DNA of 64,000 nt. Source: Cupriavidus pinatubonensis (GTDB lineage Bacteria; Pseudomonadota; Gammaproteobacteria; Burkholderiales; Burkholderiaceae). The stretch covers positions 434,001 through 498,000 of the forward strand of contig NZ_CP080769.1 of assembly GCF_019602855.1 (NCBI RefSeq), read 5' to 3'. Shown here in pieces: positions 50,669-59,456 of this stretch. The notes below the pieces were generated by a model, which was not told the origin of the DNA, made no database searches, and was given only the letters and a program-made list of their open reading frames with translations. Made by a program: the position numbers and the translations under genes. Each line of letters starts with the position of its first letter. Position 1 is the stretch's first letter.

Positions 50669-53542
50669 TCAGCCGCTGTTCCTCAGGCCTTGAGCCAGGC
50701 CGTTGATGGTCATTCGAATACCTTGTGCGATGCTTGCGCACACCTGTCCATTGCGATGGCGCTTCAGCAGCTCGATCTGCGCATGATTGAGCGGATCCAG
50801 ATAGGGGCCACGGTTGCGGATGGACCGCCGGATGGCCGGGCTCCCTGCCAACAATACCTCGGCATTCATAATGGACAACAAGTGGCGTTTCGTCAGTTCG
50901 TATTCCTCGCGAATCCTGCCGAAGATCTTGTTTCGCAGGCTTTCATCCTCCACGAGATCGGCATAGCGGGAGGCAATCCCCAGATCGGATTTGGCCAGAA
51001 CCATTTCCATGTTGGACAGCATCGTGCCAAAGAATGGCCAAGATGCACACATATCCCGCAGAAGCGTCATGCCGTCGGGACTTTCCTTAAGCCATGCATT
51101 GATCGCAGAACCGAAGCCAAACCAGCCAGGAAGCATCAGTCGGCATTGAGACCAGGCGAAGACCCAGGGAATGGCGCGCAGATCGTCGATGTGATCCCCC
51201 GCCTTCCGCGACGCCGGGCGACTGCCGATGTTCAGTTGGGCGATCTCTGAGAGGGGCGTGGATTCACGGAAGTAGGTGGTAAATCCCTCCGTCTCGTAAA
51301 CCAGCGATCGGTACGTCCTGTAAGCAACGTCCGACAACGCCTTGATGACGCTGTGAAAGACGGCTTCCTTTTGCCGGTCCAGGGTCGGTCCGATAAGACA
51401 GGCTTCCAGACTCCCTGCCACCAGGGCTTCCAGATGCAGTCTGCCAACATCACCGCTCTTGTACTTCGACGCAATCACCTCGCCCTGCTCCGTGATGCGG
51501 ACCTTTCCGGAATGAGCGCCATGGGGCTGAGCGAGAAGTGCATCGTAAGTCGGACCGCCTCCACGCCCGACAGCGCCGCCGCGCCCATGAAAGAGACGCA
51601 TGACGATGCCATGATGTGTGAGGACTTCTTTCAGCGCCACCTCGGCCTGGTAGATCTCCCAGCAGGATGTGAGATAGCCGCCATCCTTATTGCTGTCGGA
51701 GTACCCCAGCATGATCTCGTGTTCATCGCTTTGCCGGACGACGAGCTTACGATAAATCGGAACGTTGAAGAGCTCGTCCATGATCAATCCAGCAGCCCTA
51801 AGATCTGCGATGGTTTCGAACAGCGGCACAATCGAGACAGTCTCGCAATCGTCCTGACAGCCCAGCCCGAAGCTGATCAGGCCAGTCTCCTTAAGGAGAA
51901 CCGCGACGGCCAGGATGTCCGAGACATCCGAAGTCTTCGAGATGATGCAGTTCCTGACAATGGACGGTCCGTAGGCCTTCTTGAGGTCCCGCGCCGCCGC
52001 GAATATAGCCATCTCCGAGGAAGTCTCTTCACTGTAGAGGGCCAGCGACGACCACAGTGGACGTTCACTGCAGAGTTCTAGTTCCAGCAGGCGCCTGCGC
52101 TCAGATTCCGGTTGAGAAAGGTAGTCCCCGCATACGCCGGCTTTGCGGAAGAGCTCCGCGATCGTGCGCGCATGAACCTCCGAATTCTGACGCAGATCTA
52201 TGGGTGCGAGGTGGAACCCAAACACATCTACAGCTTTGGCGAGGTTTCGTAGCTCGCCCCGTGCCAGGCTTCCGTTCCCGGCATGCTCAAGGGACGCTTG
52301 GAACTGCCTCAAATCGTCCATGAGCTCGCGAGGGTTGCGGTAGTACTCTTCCCCCTGGATATCTCCGTCTCGTTTAGCAGACGTGAGTTGATCCAACGTC
52401 CCTCGAAGCTTTTGGGACACATAGGCAAGGCCACGCCGATATGGCTCATCGACCGTGTGCGGCGATACGCCAGTGGCACGATCGGACATCAGCTTAACTG
52501 CCGGCGCCACCCGCGTGCGCGCGGTGGAGAGCGTCAGCATCTGAACCAGTTCGCCGAGAGTCGACTGGTAGTGACCAATACACGCCTCGAACTGCAAGCG
52601 AGCAGCCATGCGCAGCACGGGTGCATCGATGTTCGGGTTCCCGTCCCGATCGCCGCCTATCCAGGTACCAATCTGCAGTAGTGGCGGCGTCGCGAACACC
52701 CCGTTCTTGCGCGGGCCGTTACACATCTCGCTGATGGCATCTTCCAGGCCACAATACAGGCGTGGAACCTCCCTTAAGAACGTCCTCTCGAAATAGCTGA
52801 TTCCATTCTTCACCTCGTCGATAGGCCTCAATGTCTGGAAGCGCAGAAGGCGGGTGTTCCAGAGGCAATGCACCGCAAAAGTAATATCATCGCGATTGCT
52901 TTGGTCCTCCTCCGGCGTGAGCGCGCGCCCGTCTCGTGCGTCCAGCAACTCCGCAATCCTCCTTTCATGCACCAGGATCGCCTGACGCCTTACCTCAGTC
53001 GGATGGGCGGTAAGCACCGGCATGACAGATAGTCGCCGCAACATTCCCTGTACCTCGTTGGGCGCGTAGCCGAGCGAGACCATTTTGTCGAGACTACGAC
53101 CGAGACTCTCAGGGCGCCGTGTTTGACCCGCGATGGCCGCGGCTCGCCTGATGCGGCGTTCGTGTTGGTCTTCAGCAATGTTGGCGAGAAGCAGGAACAG
53201 CGAGAAGGCGCGTGCGACCGTCTGCATGGCATCCGCCGGAAGGCCGGCCAAGGTCTGGTTGATCTGCGCCCGAACACCAGCATCTGCGGTCCGGCTAAAC
53301 TGCAGCGCGAGGCGACGGATCGCTTCCACAACCCCGAACATCGCGCCGCCTTCCTGAGATTGGATGATCGAACCGAGCAGGTCCCCGAACAACCGGATAT
53401 CGGCATTCAGCCGCTCCTGATGGTCGGCATGGAGGGCTTGAATGACAGCGACGCTCTCGAGATCAGGCTCAGAGCTCCGAGATTCGGGGCGCGTCTCAGG
53501 GGAATCCGGCCGATTCGATCTCGGCGTCCAGATAGGCAACAT
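50669..53542 (-). CDS. ppc: Phosphoenolpyruvate carboxylase
   Basis: A 957-residue enzyme of full family length. VLTAHPTEVRRQAILVHERRI holds the catalytic His, GTWIGGDRDGNPNI and MLGYSDSNKDGGYLTSCWE are conserved sites, LFHGRGGAVGRGGGPTYDALLAQPHG is the bicarbonate/PEP loop, and the C-terminus MTINGLAQGLRNSG carries the usual end. It carboxylates phosphoenolpyruvate to oxaloacetate, so the region can direct enolase product either to pyruvate or to the citric acid cycle. ATG 53542 is chosen; GTG 53554 is an alternative. It lies 84 bases after gapN, with a hairpin between. Confidence 0.95.
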   Translation of the reverse strand: MLPIWTPRSNRPDSPETRPESRSSEPDLESVAVIQALHADHQERLNADIRLFGDLLGSIIQSQEGGAMFGVVEAIRRLALQFSRTADAGVRAQINQTLAGLPADAMQTVARAFSLFLLLANIAEDQHERRIRRAAAIAGQTRRPESLGRSLDKMVSLGYAPNEVQGMLRRLSVMPVLTAHPTEVRRQAILVHERRIAELLDARDGRALTPEEDQSNRDDITFAVHCLWNTRLLRFQTLRPIDEVKNGISYFERTFLREVPRLYCGLEDAISEMCNGPRKNGVFATPPLLQIGTWIGGDRDGNPNIDAPVLRMAARLQFEACIGHYQSTLGELVQMLTLSTARTRVAPAVKLMSDRATGVSPHTVDEPYRRGLAYVSQKLRGTLDQLTSAKRDGDIQGEEYYRNPRELMDDLRQFQASLEHAGNGSLARGELRNLAKAVDVFGFHLAPIDLRQNSEVHARTIAELFRKAGVCGDYLSQPESERRRLLELELCSERPLWSSLALYSEETSSEMAIFAAARDLKKAYGPSIVRNCIISKTSDVSDILAVAVLLKETGLISFGLGCQDDCETVSIVPLFETIADLRAAGLIMDELFNVPIYRKLVVRQSDEHEIMLGYSDSNKDGGYLTSCWEIYQAEVALKEVLTHHGIVMRLFHGRGGAVGRGGGPTYDALLAQPHGAHSGKVRITEQGEVIASKYKSGDVGRLHLEALVAGSLEACLIGPTLDRQKEAVFHSVIKALSDVAYRTYRSLVYETEGFTTYFRESTPLSEIAQLNIGSRPASRKAGDHIDDLRAIPWVFAWSQCRLMLPGWFGFGSAINAWLKESPDGMTLLRDMCASWPFFGTMLSNMEMVLAKSDLGIASRYADLVEDESLRNKIFGRIREEYELTKRHLLSIMNAEVLLAGSPAIRRSIRNRGPYLDPLNHAQIELLKRHRNGQVCASIAQGIRMTINGLAQGLRNSG

Positions 53543-53588
53543 GAGCTTTTTCACCAGTCGGGCGTCATGGAGACCCCGGAAATCTGCC

Positions 53589-53609
53589 AGGCGCCCCACC
53601 GGGGCGCCT
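53589..53609. terminator. GC-rich hairpin between gapN and ppc
   Basis: A perfect 9-bp stem (AGGCGCCCC pairing with GGGGCGCCT around ACC). No T-run follows on either strand, so it is more likely an attenuating or mRNA-processing structure inside the operon than a full terminator. Confidence 0.5.
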
Positions 53610-53626
53610 ATTATCTGCCGCGCGAC

Positions 53627-55264
53627 TCAGAAGATGAATCGCGTGTTCACGAACGAGGACTTGTGGCCTAGCACGATGTCGTCCAGCAACGCCTTCGATG
53701 CCGCTGTGTCTTTTGCAGCAACCATCGTCCTGATCGAGAACGCACGCAGCGCGTCGGACACGGACAACGTGCCTTCCGCCGAGTCCTTTCGGCCTGTGAA
53801 GGGGAACACATCGGGACCACGCTGACATTGGCAGTTGATGTTGACGCGACAGACTTGGTTCACCAGGGGATCCACCAGCGTTGCGATCGTGTCCGCATCC
53901 GAACCAAAGATGCTGACCTGCTGCCCGTAGTCGGAAGTTTCAACATAGGCCAGTGCCTCGTCAATGTCGTCGAACGGCACGATGGGAACAACTGGACCAA
54001 ATTGCTCTTCTCGAAACAGCCGCATCGATTCGTCAACCGGATATACTACCGCCGGGATGTAGAGAGACTCGGCGCTTTGCCCGCCGTCGGTGTTGCAGAC
54101 ACGCGCCCCCTTTTCCACCGCATCAGCCACGCATTCGGTCAGGTAGCGGGGCTTGTTCCGGTCGGGCAACGGGGTAATCGCGACCCCCTGCTCCCATGGC
54201 ATTCCAACGGAAAGCGCGGAGACGGCAGCGCAGAACTTCTCCACAAACGCATCCGCAATGCACTGATGCACCATGAGAAGCTTGAGCGCGGTGCACCGCT
54301 GCCCATTGAATGAGAGCGACCCGAGCACGCACTCTCGAACCGCAAGATCAAGATCGGCGTCCGGAAGAACGATGGCCACATTCTTGGCATCGAGCCCCAA
54401 GACGGCGCGCAGCCGGTTGGTTTTCGGATGCAACTTCTTCAGCTTGTCCGCGACGCGGGAAGAGCCAATCAGTGCGAGGACGTTGATATGACCCGAGGAC
54501 ATCAAAGGCGGAACGACTTCCTCGCCGCGTCCGTATACCGTGTTGACAACCCCCGGCGGCAAGGCGTCCCGGAAGGCTTCCAGGATTGGAGCGAACAGGA
54601 GCGTCCCGAATCGAGGCGGCTTGAACAGGATCACGTTGCCCATGATCAGCGCGGGAATCAACGTGGTGAAAGTCTCGTTCAGCGGATAGTTGTACGGTCC
54701 CATGCAGAGTACAACGCCAAGAGGCGCTCGTCGGATCTGCGCGATGGTCCCTTCTACGACCTGGAACCGCGAGTTGTTGTTGTCGAGCTCCTTGAGTGCC
54801 TCGATGGTTTGACGGATGTAATCGATCGTGCGATCGAACTCCTTTGCCGAGTCAGCCGCCGACTTGCCAATCTCCCACATGATCAGCTTCACAATGAGGT
54901 CGCGCTTCTCGACGATGCGACGAGTGAAGTCCTGCACATGAGCGATGCGTTGATCCACGGACATCGTCGGCCACGGCCCAGTGCCGGCGGCATATGCCGC
55001 CACAGCCGCGTGCAGTGCCTCCAGACTTTCGTCTGCGGTCGTGATCGGGTAGCTCCCCACCTCCACCGGCTCCAGATTGCCCTCCGGGTCGCGGAGCCGC
55101 ACAGGAGACAGCACTGCGTGAGTTGGTCCCTCCCATACACGCAACTCGCCATTGATGAGGATGGAGCGTTGATGCAAGGGCGCTTCCAGGCGATGTTGTG
55201 GGGGAATCGACTCTCTTGCCGGGAATCGATCCGGAAGGCGCGTGGTTTGTTCCATGTTTTCCAT
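53627..55264 (-). CDS. gapN: NADP-dependent non-phosphorylating glyceraldehyde-3-phosphate dehydrogenase
   Basis: A 545-residue aldehyde dehydrogenase superfamily member. PLGVVLCMGPYNYPLNETFTTLIPALIMGN is the cofactor domain, SLSFNGQRCTALK carries the catalytic Cys, and CQCQRGPDVFPFTGRKDSAEGTLSVSDALRAFSIRTMVA is the GapN-specific C-terminal block that binds the phosphate. It oxidises glyceraldehyde 3-phosphate straight to 3-phosphoglycerate with NADP, skipping phosphoglycerate kinase and its ATP. An oddity: the usual ELGGK with the general-base Glu is replaced by LGLDAKN. It begins 9 bases after the pyk2 stop and is co-transcribed with it. No gapA or pgk gene is in the window. Confidence 0.9.
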   Translation of the reverse strand: MENMEQTTRLPDRFPARESIPPQHRLEAPLHQRSILINGELRVWEGPTHAVLSPVRLRDPEGNLEPVEVGSYPITTADESLEALHAAVAAYAAGTGPWPTMSVDQRIAHVQDFTRRIVEKRDLIVKLIMWEIGKSAADSAKEFDRTIDYIRQTIEALKELDNNNSRFQVVEGTIAQIRRAPLGVVLCMGPYNYPLNETFTTLIPALIMGNVILFKPPRFGTLLFAPILEAFRDALPPGVVNTVYGRGEEVVPPLMSSGHINVLALIGSSRVADKLKKLHPKTNRLRAVLGLDAKNVAIVLPDADLDLAVRECVLGSLSFNGQRCTALKLLMVHQCIADAFVEKFCAAVSALSVGMPWEQGVAITPLPDRNKPRYLTECVADAVEKGARVCNTDGGQSAESLYIPAVVYPVDESMRLFREEQFGPVVPIVPFDDIDEALAYVETSDYGQQVSIFGSDADTIATLVDPLVNQVCRVNINCQCQRGPDVFPFTGRKDSAEGTLSVSDALRAFSIRTMVAAKDTAASKALLDDIVLGHKSSFVNTRFIF

Positions 55265-55273
55265 GTTTGTTTC

Positions 55274-56710
55274 TCAGTGGGAGGCCACAACCGTCGGGAA
55301 GACCAAACGAAGCAAATTGGTCGATCCCGGCGTACGGAAAGGCATTCCTGCGACGATGGCGAACGGACGCTTGTCCGGCTCGAAGCCCTCGATGCGGACC
55401 ACTTCCGTGGCATGAGTGACCATCTCTTCGACGTTTTCCGCGTCTTGGCCCTCGACCGCATGAACACCCCACACTATGGCCAGCCGCCGTGCCGTCTCGG
55501 CTCGCGGGGTCATCACGATAATCGGGACGTTCGGCCGCTCATGGGCGACTCGCAATGCACTGGATCCGGACAACGTGTAGGTGACGCAGGCAGAGAGGGG
55601 CAAGACGTCTGCCACCGTGCGAATGGCGGCACCAATGGCGTCGATCGCATCTTCCCTGCGCGTCGCCGCAATCGCGCCCATGGTGTCCCGCTGCAGCTTA
55701 TCCTTTTCCGTATTGCGGATGATCCGTGCCATCATTGCAACGGACTCCACCGGATAGTCCCCGCTGGCCGATTCCGCGGACAACATGACGGCATCCACGC
55801 CGTCGTAGACCGCCGTGGCGACATCGGACGCCTCGGCACGCGTAGGTGCGGGAGAACTCACCATCGAATCGAGCATCTGCGTCGCGACGACTATGGGTTT
55901 TCCTGCCTGCCGGCAGAGTCGCGTCAGACGCTTCTGAATCGCCGGCACTTCTTCGGGGGGCATCTCCACCCCGAGATCTCCACGGGCCACCATGATCGCG
56001 TCTGCCGCGGCAACGATGCCTTCCATATCCGAGATGGCTCCTGGCTTTTCGATCTTGGCCATGATTCCAACGCCGGTCCCGACGATCTGACGTAGCTCCT
56101 CAATGTCTCGCGCTGATTGCACGAAAGACAGGGCAATCCAGTCAACACCCAGCGTCATGCCGAAGGTAAGGTCGCGGTGGTCCTTCTCTGTGAGCGCAGA
56201 TAGCTTCAGCGCGCAATCCGGAACGTTTACGCCCTTCCTGTCCGAGATCTTGCCGCCCGCCTCTACAACGGTCTCGGCGAAGTCCGGGCCGCAGCGTACG
56301 ACGCGCAAACGGATACGCCCGTCATCAATGAGCAGCGTGTTGCCCGGCGTCAGCGCCTCGAAGATCTCCGGATGCGGAAGCTGAACAACTTGACCGTTAC
56401 CGGGAACCGCAGCAAGCTGGAGCCGGAATGGCTGGCCCGCGACCAGAGTTTCGGGGCCTGCCAAAAACGTGCCGACTCTGAGTTTCGGACCCTGCAGGTC
56501 AAGCAGTACGCCGATCGGCCGTCCGATGGCAGCTTCGATTTCGCGAATCGTTCGAAGTCGCTGTGCGTGGTCTTCGTGGGTCCCGTGGCTGAAGTTCAGC
56601 CGAAACGTATCCGCACCAGCTCGGAAAAGCTGCTCGATAACTTCCGCGCTCGATGAAGCCGGTCCGAGCGTTGCCACAATTTTGGTATGGCGTTCACGCC
56701 GCAGTCGCAT
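55274..56710 (-). CDS. pyk: Pyruvate kinase, copy 2
   Basis: A 478-residue enzyme with the signature GIMAKIEKPGAI and the motifs VARGDLGVEMPPEEVPAIQKRL and VATQMLDSMVSSPAPTRAEASDVATAVYDGVDAVMLSAES. By eye it resembles copy 1 (32859) along the whole length, with many scattered substitutions. GGAGAGAAAC before the ATG at 56710 fixes the start. It opens the unit pyk2-gapN-ppc-eno2. Together with pyk1-eno1 it makes a mirror-image layout around the acid-sugar genes. Confidence 0.95.
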   Translation of the reverse strand: MRLRRERHTKIVATLGPASSSAEVIEQLFRAGADTFRLNFSHGTHEDHAQRLRTIREIEAAIGRPIGVLLDLQGPKLRVGTFLAGPETLVAGQPFRLQLAAVPGNGQVVQLPHPEIFEALTPGNTLLIDDGRIRLRVVRCGPDFAETVVEAGGKISDRKGVNVPDCALKLSALTEKDHRDLTFGMTLGVDWIALSFVQSARDIEELRQIVGTGVGIMAKIEKPGAISDMEGIVAAADAIMVARGDLGVEMPPEEVPAIQKRLTRLCRQAGKPIVVATQMLDSMVSSPAPTRAEASDVATAVYDGVDAVMLSAESASGDYPVESVAMMARIIRNTEKDKLQRDTMGAIAATRREDAIDAIGAAIRTVADVLPLSACVTYTLSGSSALRVAHERPNVPIIVMTPRAETARRLAIVWGVHAVEGQDAENVEEMVTHATEVVRIEGFEPDKRPFAIVAGMPFRTPGSTNLLRLVFPTVVASH

Positions 56711-56848
56711 GTTTCTCTCCGATGACTGATGCGAGCGAAAGGATATCGCTCTGATAAAGGGCGAGTGAAAGCAATCCGATGGTGAATCGGAACTTTCGAT
56801 GAATGGCATGGAAACTCGATCCGTCCGAAATGGATGGATTATTCAAAT

Positions 56849-56870
56849 ATCGCTGTCAATCCACAGCGAT
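56849..56870 (-). terminator. Hairpin after the small monooxygenase gene
   Basis: ATCGCTGT (56849-56856) pairs perfectly with ACAGCGAT (56863-56870) around 6 bases. On the minus strand ATTTGAATAATCC follows, a weak T-containing tail. It lies 44 bases after the stop at 56914 and may separate that transcript from pyk2. Confidence 0.5.
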
Positions 56871-56913
56871 TGGAGGATTGGGGGAAATCCGTGACAATGC
56901 GGCGCGAATAACG

Positions 56914-57207
56914 TTATGTGGCGCTTTCGATACGACCGTACTCCTCCACTTTCTTGCTGACCACCCAGGCGCTACTCAAGCGGTCAAAGTCGTGGAAATG
57001 ACTCATCCCCAAATGAACCTTGAAGGCCTCCGCACTCCGGTAGATCTCATACAACATGAACTGAGGTGCTGCGGGACTCTGTAAGACGTCGAACGTGACG
57101 CAACCAGATTCCATCTCCAGGGACGTGGCGGCGTTGGCGAGAATGGCATCTCGGAATAAATCGACTTTCTCCGGCAGAACCTCAAAAGTCACGATGACTG
57201 CATGCAT
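56914..57207 (-). CDS. Antibiotic biosynthesis monooxygenase (ABM)-domain protein
   Basis: A 97-residue ferredoxin-like protein. HAVIVTFEVLPEKVDLFRDAILANAATSLEMESGCVTFDVLQS and FMLYEIYRSAEAFKVHLGMSHFHDF are the ABM-domain pattern shared with YgiN and LsrG. Related proteins act as quinol monooxygenases or as small-molecule isomerases/hydrolases; LsrG works on a phosphorylated sugar-like signal. Its place after the malate/lactate dehydrogenase-type gene suggests a helper role on a keto intermediate. ATG 57207 follows GAGG. Confidence 0.82.
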   Translation of the reverse strand: MHAVIVTFEVLPEKVDLFRDAILANAATSLEMESGCVTFDVLQSPAAPQFMLYEIYRSAEAFKVHLGMSHFHDFDRLSSAWVVSKKVEEYGRIESAT

Positions 57208-57305
57208 GCGCAACCTCGTCTTCGATGGAAATAGAAAAGAGAATCCAAGATGTCTGGTGCCTCGTCATCCACGGCACCGAGACGATGTGTGTCCCTGTGG
57301 CGCGA

Positions 57306-58370
57306 TCAAGCCAGAGGCAGGGGCACGCCGTACTGCTCGCCCAACTCCTGCAGTTCCTTGATCAGCGAGTTGCCAAGCGGGATGCCCTCGCGGCGACGCA
57401 TGCCAAGGCTGATGAACTCGCGCTCGCCGGGCAGATAAATTCGCTCGACGCCGGTAGCGCGCTTGGCACCGGTAATGTCCCCCATCGCCTTTCGCATGCG
57501 CTGCATGTAGGCCTCGACATCGTCGAATGCCTCTACAGGAAGCACACCAAACAAATGACCGCTGTTTTGCGCAGTGGTCGTCTTTTCATAGAGATCGCCA
57601 ACATCGCGACCAAAGAATGCGCCCGAGAGCATCGTACTGAGCAGACCCACGATCAGGGTCAACGCATACCCCTTGGGACCGCCCACAGGCACAACGAAAC
57701 CCTTAAGTGCCTCAACGGCGTCCGTTGTCGGCAAACCATCAGGGCCCGTGGCCCATTCGGCAGGGATGGGCGTTCCCTCTTTTGCAGCGACGATGATCTT
57801 TCCGCGCGCGGCGATACTGCAGGCCATGTCCAAGACGATGGGAAAATCGCCTGGCGTCGGAAAAGCGATCGAAAACGGGTTGTTGCCCAGCACCGCCTCG
57901 GCCCCCCCCCAAGGGGTCATATGATTGATGGCGCCGATCGTGAAGCTGAAGCCAATCATATTGTTTCGGGCGGCCATTTCCGTGTAGTAGGCCGCAGCGC
58001 CGAAATGGTTGCTGTTCCGGACGGCCACGAACGCGCAGTTCCCGGCCTTGCCCTTCTCGATGGCCAGCTCCATGGCCCGAATGCCGACCAGATGACCCAA
58101 GCCGTTGTCGCCATCCATGACGGCGCTTGTCAGGGCATCGCGAACCAGTGTGATCTTCGGCGCAGCGTTTGTGCCACCATCCAGCAAGCGCTTGATGTAG
58201 ATCGGAAAGCGCACGACTCCATGGGAATCCACACCGCGAAGGTCGGCTTCCACAAGGTTGTCCGTGACTTCAATCGCTTCGCCGTGCGACACTCCGACGC
58301 GCGTGAAAATTTCCACGCAGTAGTTCTTCAGGCTGGCTTCGCTAACCCGAACGTTGTTCTCGGCTTCCAT
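57306..58370 (-). CDS. Malate/L-lactate dehydrogenase-family oxidoreductase (Ldh2 type)
   Basis: A 354-residue protein of the malate/L-lactate dehydrogenase-2 family (unrelated to classical LDH). VEADLRGVDSHGVVRFPIYIKRL contains the catalytic His, AFVAVRNSNHFGAAAYYTEMAARNNMIGFSFT and MTPWGGAEAVLGNNPFSIAFPT form the NAD(P)-binding part, and VVPVGGPKGYALTLIVGLLS is conserved. Members reduce or oxidise 2-oxo/2-hydroxy acids such as ureidoglycolate, 2,3-diketogulonate and sulfolactate. It lies between a Bug receptor and the ABM protein in the unit 60338-56914. Substrate unknown. Confidence 0.88.
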   Translation of the reverse strand: MEAENNVRVSEASLKNYCVEIFTRVGVSHGEAIEVTDNLVEADLRGVDSHGVVRFPIYIKRLLDGGTNAAPKITLVRDALTSAVMDGDNGLGHLVGIRAMELAIEKGKAGNCAFVAVRNSNHFGAAAYYTEMAARNNMIGFSFTIGAINHMTPWGGAEAVLGNNPFSIAFPTPGDFPIVLDMACSIAARGKIIVAAKEGTPIPAEWATGPDGLPTTDAVEALKGFVVPVGGPKGYALTLIVGLLSTMLSGAFFGRDVGDLYEKTTTAQNSGHLFGVLPVEAFDDVEAYMQRMRKAMGDITGAKRATGVERIYLPGEREFISLGMRRREGIPLGNSLIKELQELGEQYGVPLPLA

Positions 58371-58463
58371 TCTGCCTTTCCTTCCAAAATTGTCTGTCTA
58401 TAAACGTAGCCAAGCGCCACGCTCTGGGTGCTCACCGCCGCAATCGCGCGGCGAATGGACGAC

Positions 58464-59429
58464 TCACTCGGCCGTGATGTTGGCGGCCTTCATCACTTGA
58501 CGCCAGTTGGTGACTTCGGTTTCGACGAACTTCGCTGCCTGACCAGGCTTGTCACCGATGACATCCATGCCGATGTCACCAAACGTCTTCTTGTCTTCTG
58601 GTTGCGATAGCCCGGACACCACAGCCTTGCTCAGTTTCTCGACCACGGCTGGCGGCGTATGCGCCGGCGCAGCAATGCCAACCCAGAACTTCAGATTCAT
58701 GTCGGCCACGCCCGCCTCTTTCGCAGTCGGCACATTAGGGAGCACCGGAACCCGCTTGTCTCCGGTCACCATTAGGGCTTTCACCTTGCCCGACTGGATG
58801 AAGTTCAATGCCGTTGGCAACGCCGTGAAGATGACTTGAATGCGGCCGCCCAGCAGGTCTTGCATTGCCGCCGAGGCACCTTTGTAGGGAATGTGCGTCA
58901 GATCTGCGCCGGTCTTCAATCGGAACAGCTCGCCGCCCAGATGAGAGTTAGTACCCCGACCAGCCGATCCATAGTTGATGGAGCCAGGAAATGCTTTGGA
59001 CAGGGCAATGAATTCCTTGACGCTGTTGGCTTTGACGCTGGGATTCACGACCATGACGAACGGTACAGACGCAACCGTCGTGATGTGCGAGAAATCCTTG
59101 ACCGGATCGAATGGGAGATGCGCGTACAGGCCCGGCGCCATGGCAAACGACAGATCGGTCACCAGTAGCGTGTAGCCGTCCGCAGGAGCCTTTGCAACGT
59201 AATTGGCGCCGATGGTGCCGCTGGCACCCGGCCGATTCTCCGGGACAACGGACTGCTTCAGCGATGCGGTCATATCCTTTGCCACCAGCCGACCCACGAT
59301 ATCGTTGGTGCCACCGGGAGAAAACGGAATAATCAGCGAAACCGGCTTGGCCGGATAGTCCTGGGCGCCCGCGAACGCACTGCACAGCGACAGCGTTACG
59401 GCTGCGAAGGTTTTCTGAATTCTTTGCAT
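58464..59429 (-). CDS. Bug/TctC-family periplasmic solute receptor
   Basis: A 321-residue protein. The signal peptide is MQRIQKTFAAVTLSLCSAFAGA, the mature N-terminus QDYPAKPVSLIIPFSPGGTNDIVGRLVA, and VVPENRPGASGTIGANYVAKAPADGY, INYGSAGRGTNSHLGGELF and THIPYKGASAAMQDLLGGRIQV follow. AAGGAGACCAAGAC precedes the ATG. It is the third Bug receptor of the window and lies between a BKACE gene and an Ldh2-type gene, so it probably captures the acid those enzymes handle. No TctAB genes accompany it. Confidence 0.92.
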   Translation of the reverse strand: MQRIQKTFAAVTLSLCSAFAGAQDYPAKPVSLIIPFSPGGTNDIVGRLVAKDMTASLKQSVVPENRPGASGTIGANYVAKAPADGYTLLVTDLSFAMAPGLYAHLPFDPVKDFSHITTVASVPFVMVVNPSVKANSVKEFIALSKAFPGSINYGSAGRGTNSHLGGELFRLKTGADLTHIPYKGASAAMQDLLGGRIQVIFTALPTALNFIQSGKVKALMVTGDKRVPVLPNVPTAKEAGVADMNLKFWVGIAAPAHTPPAVVEKLSKAVVSGLSQPEDKKTFGDIGMDVIGDKPGQAAKFVETEVTNWRQVMKAANITAE

Positions 59430-59456
59430 GTCTTGGTCTCCTTGATTCGCGTTCGA

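Noticed and set aside
54428..56095. Long plus-strand open frame (555 codons) opposite gapN and pyk2
   Set aside because: It is antisense to two genes with clear catalytic motifs, matches no family, and is explained by high-GC codon bias, which removes stops from the opposite strand. Similar long antisense frames opposite pyc and both eno genes were dropped for the same reason.
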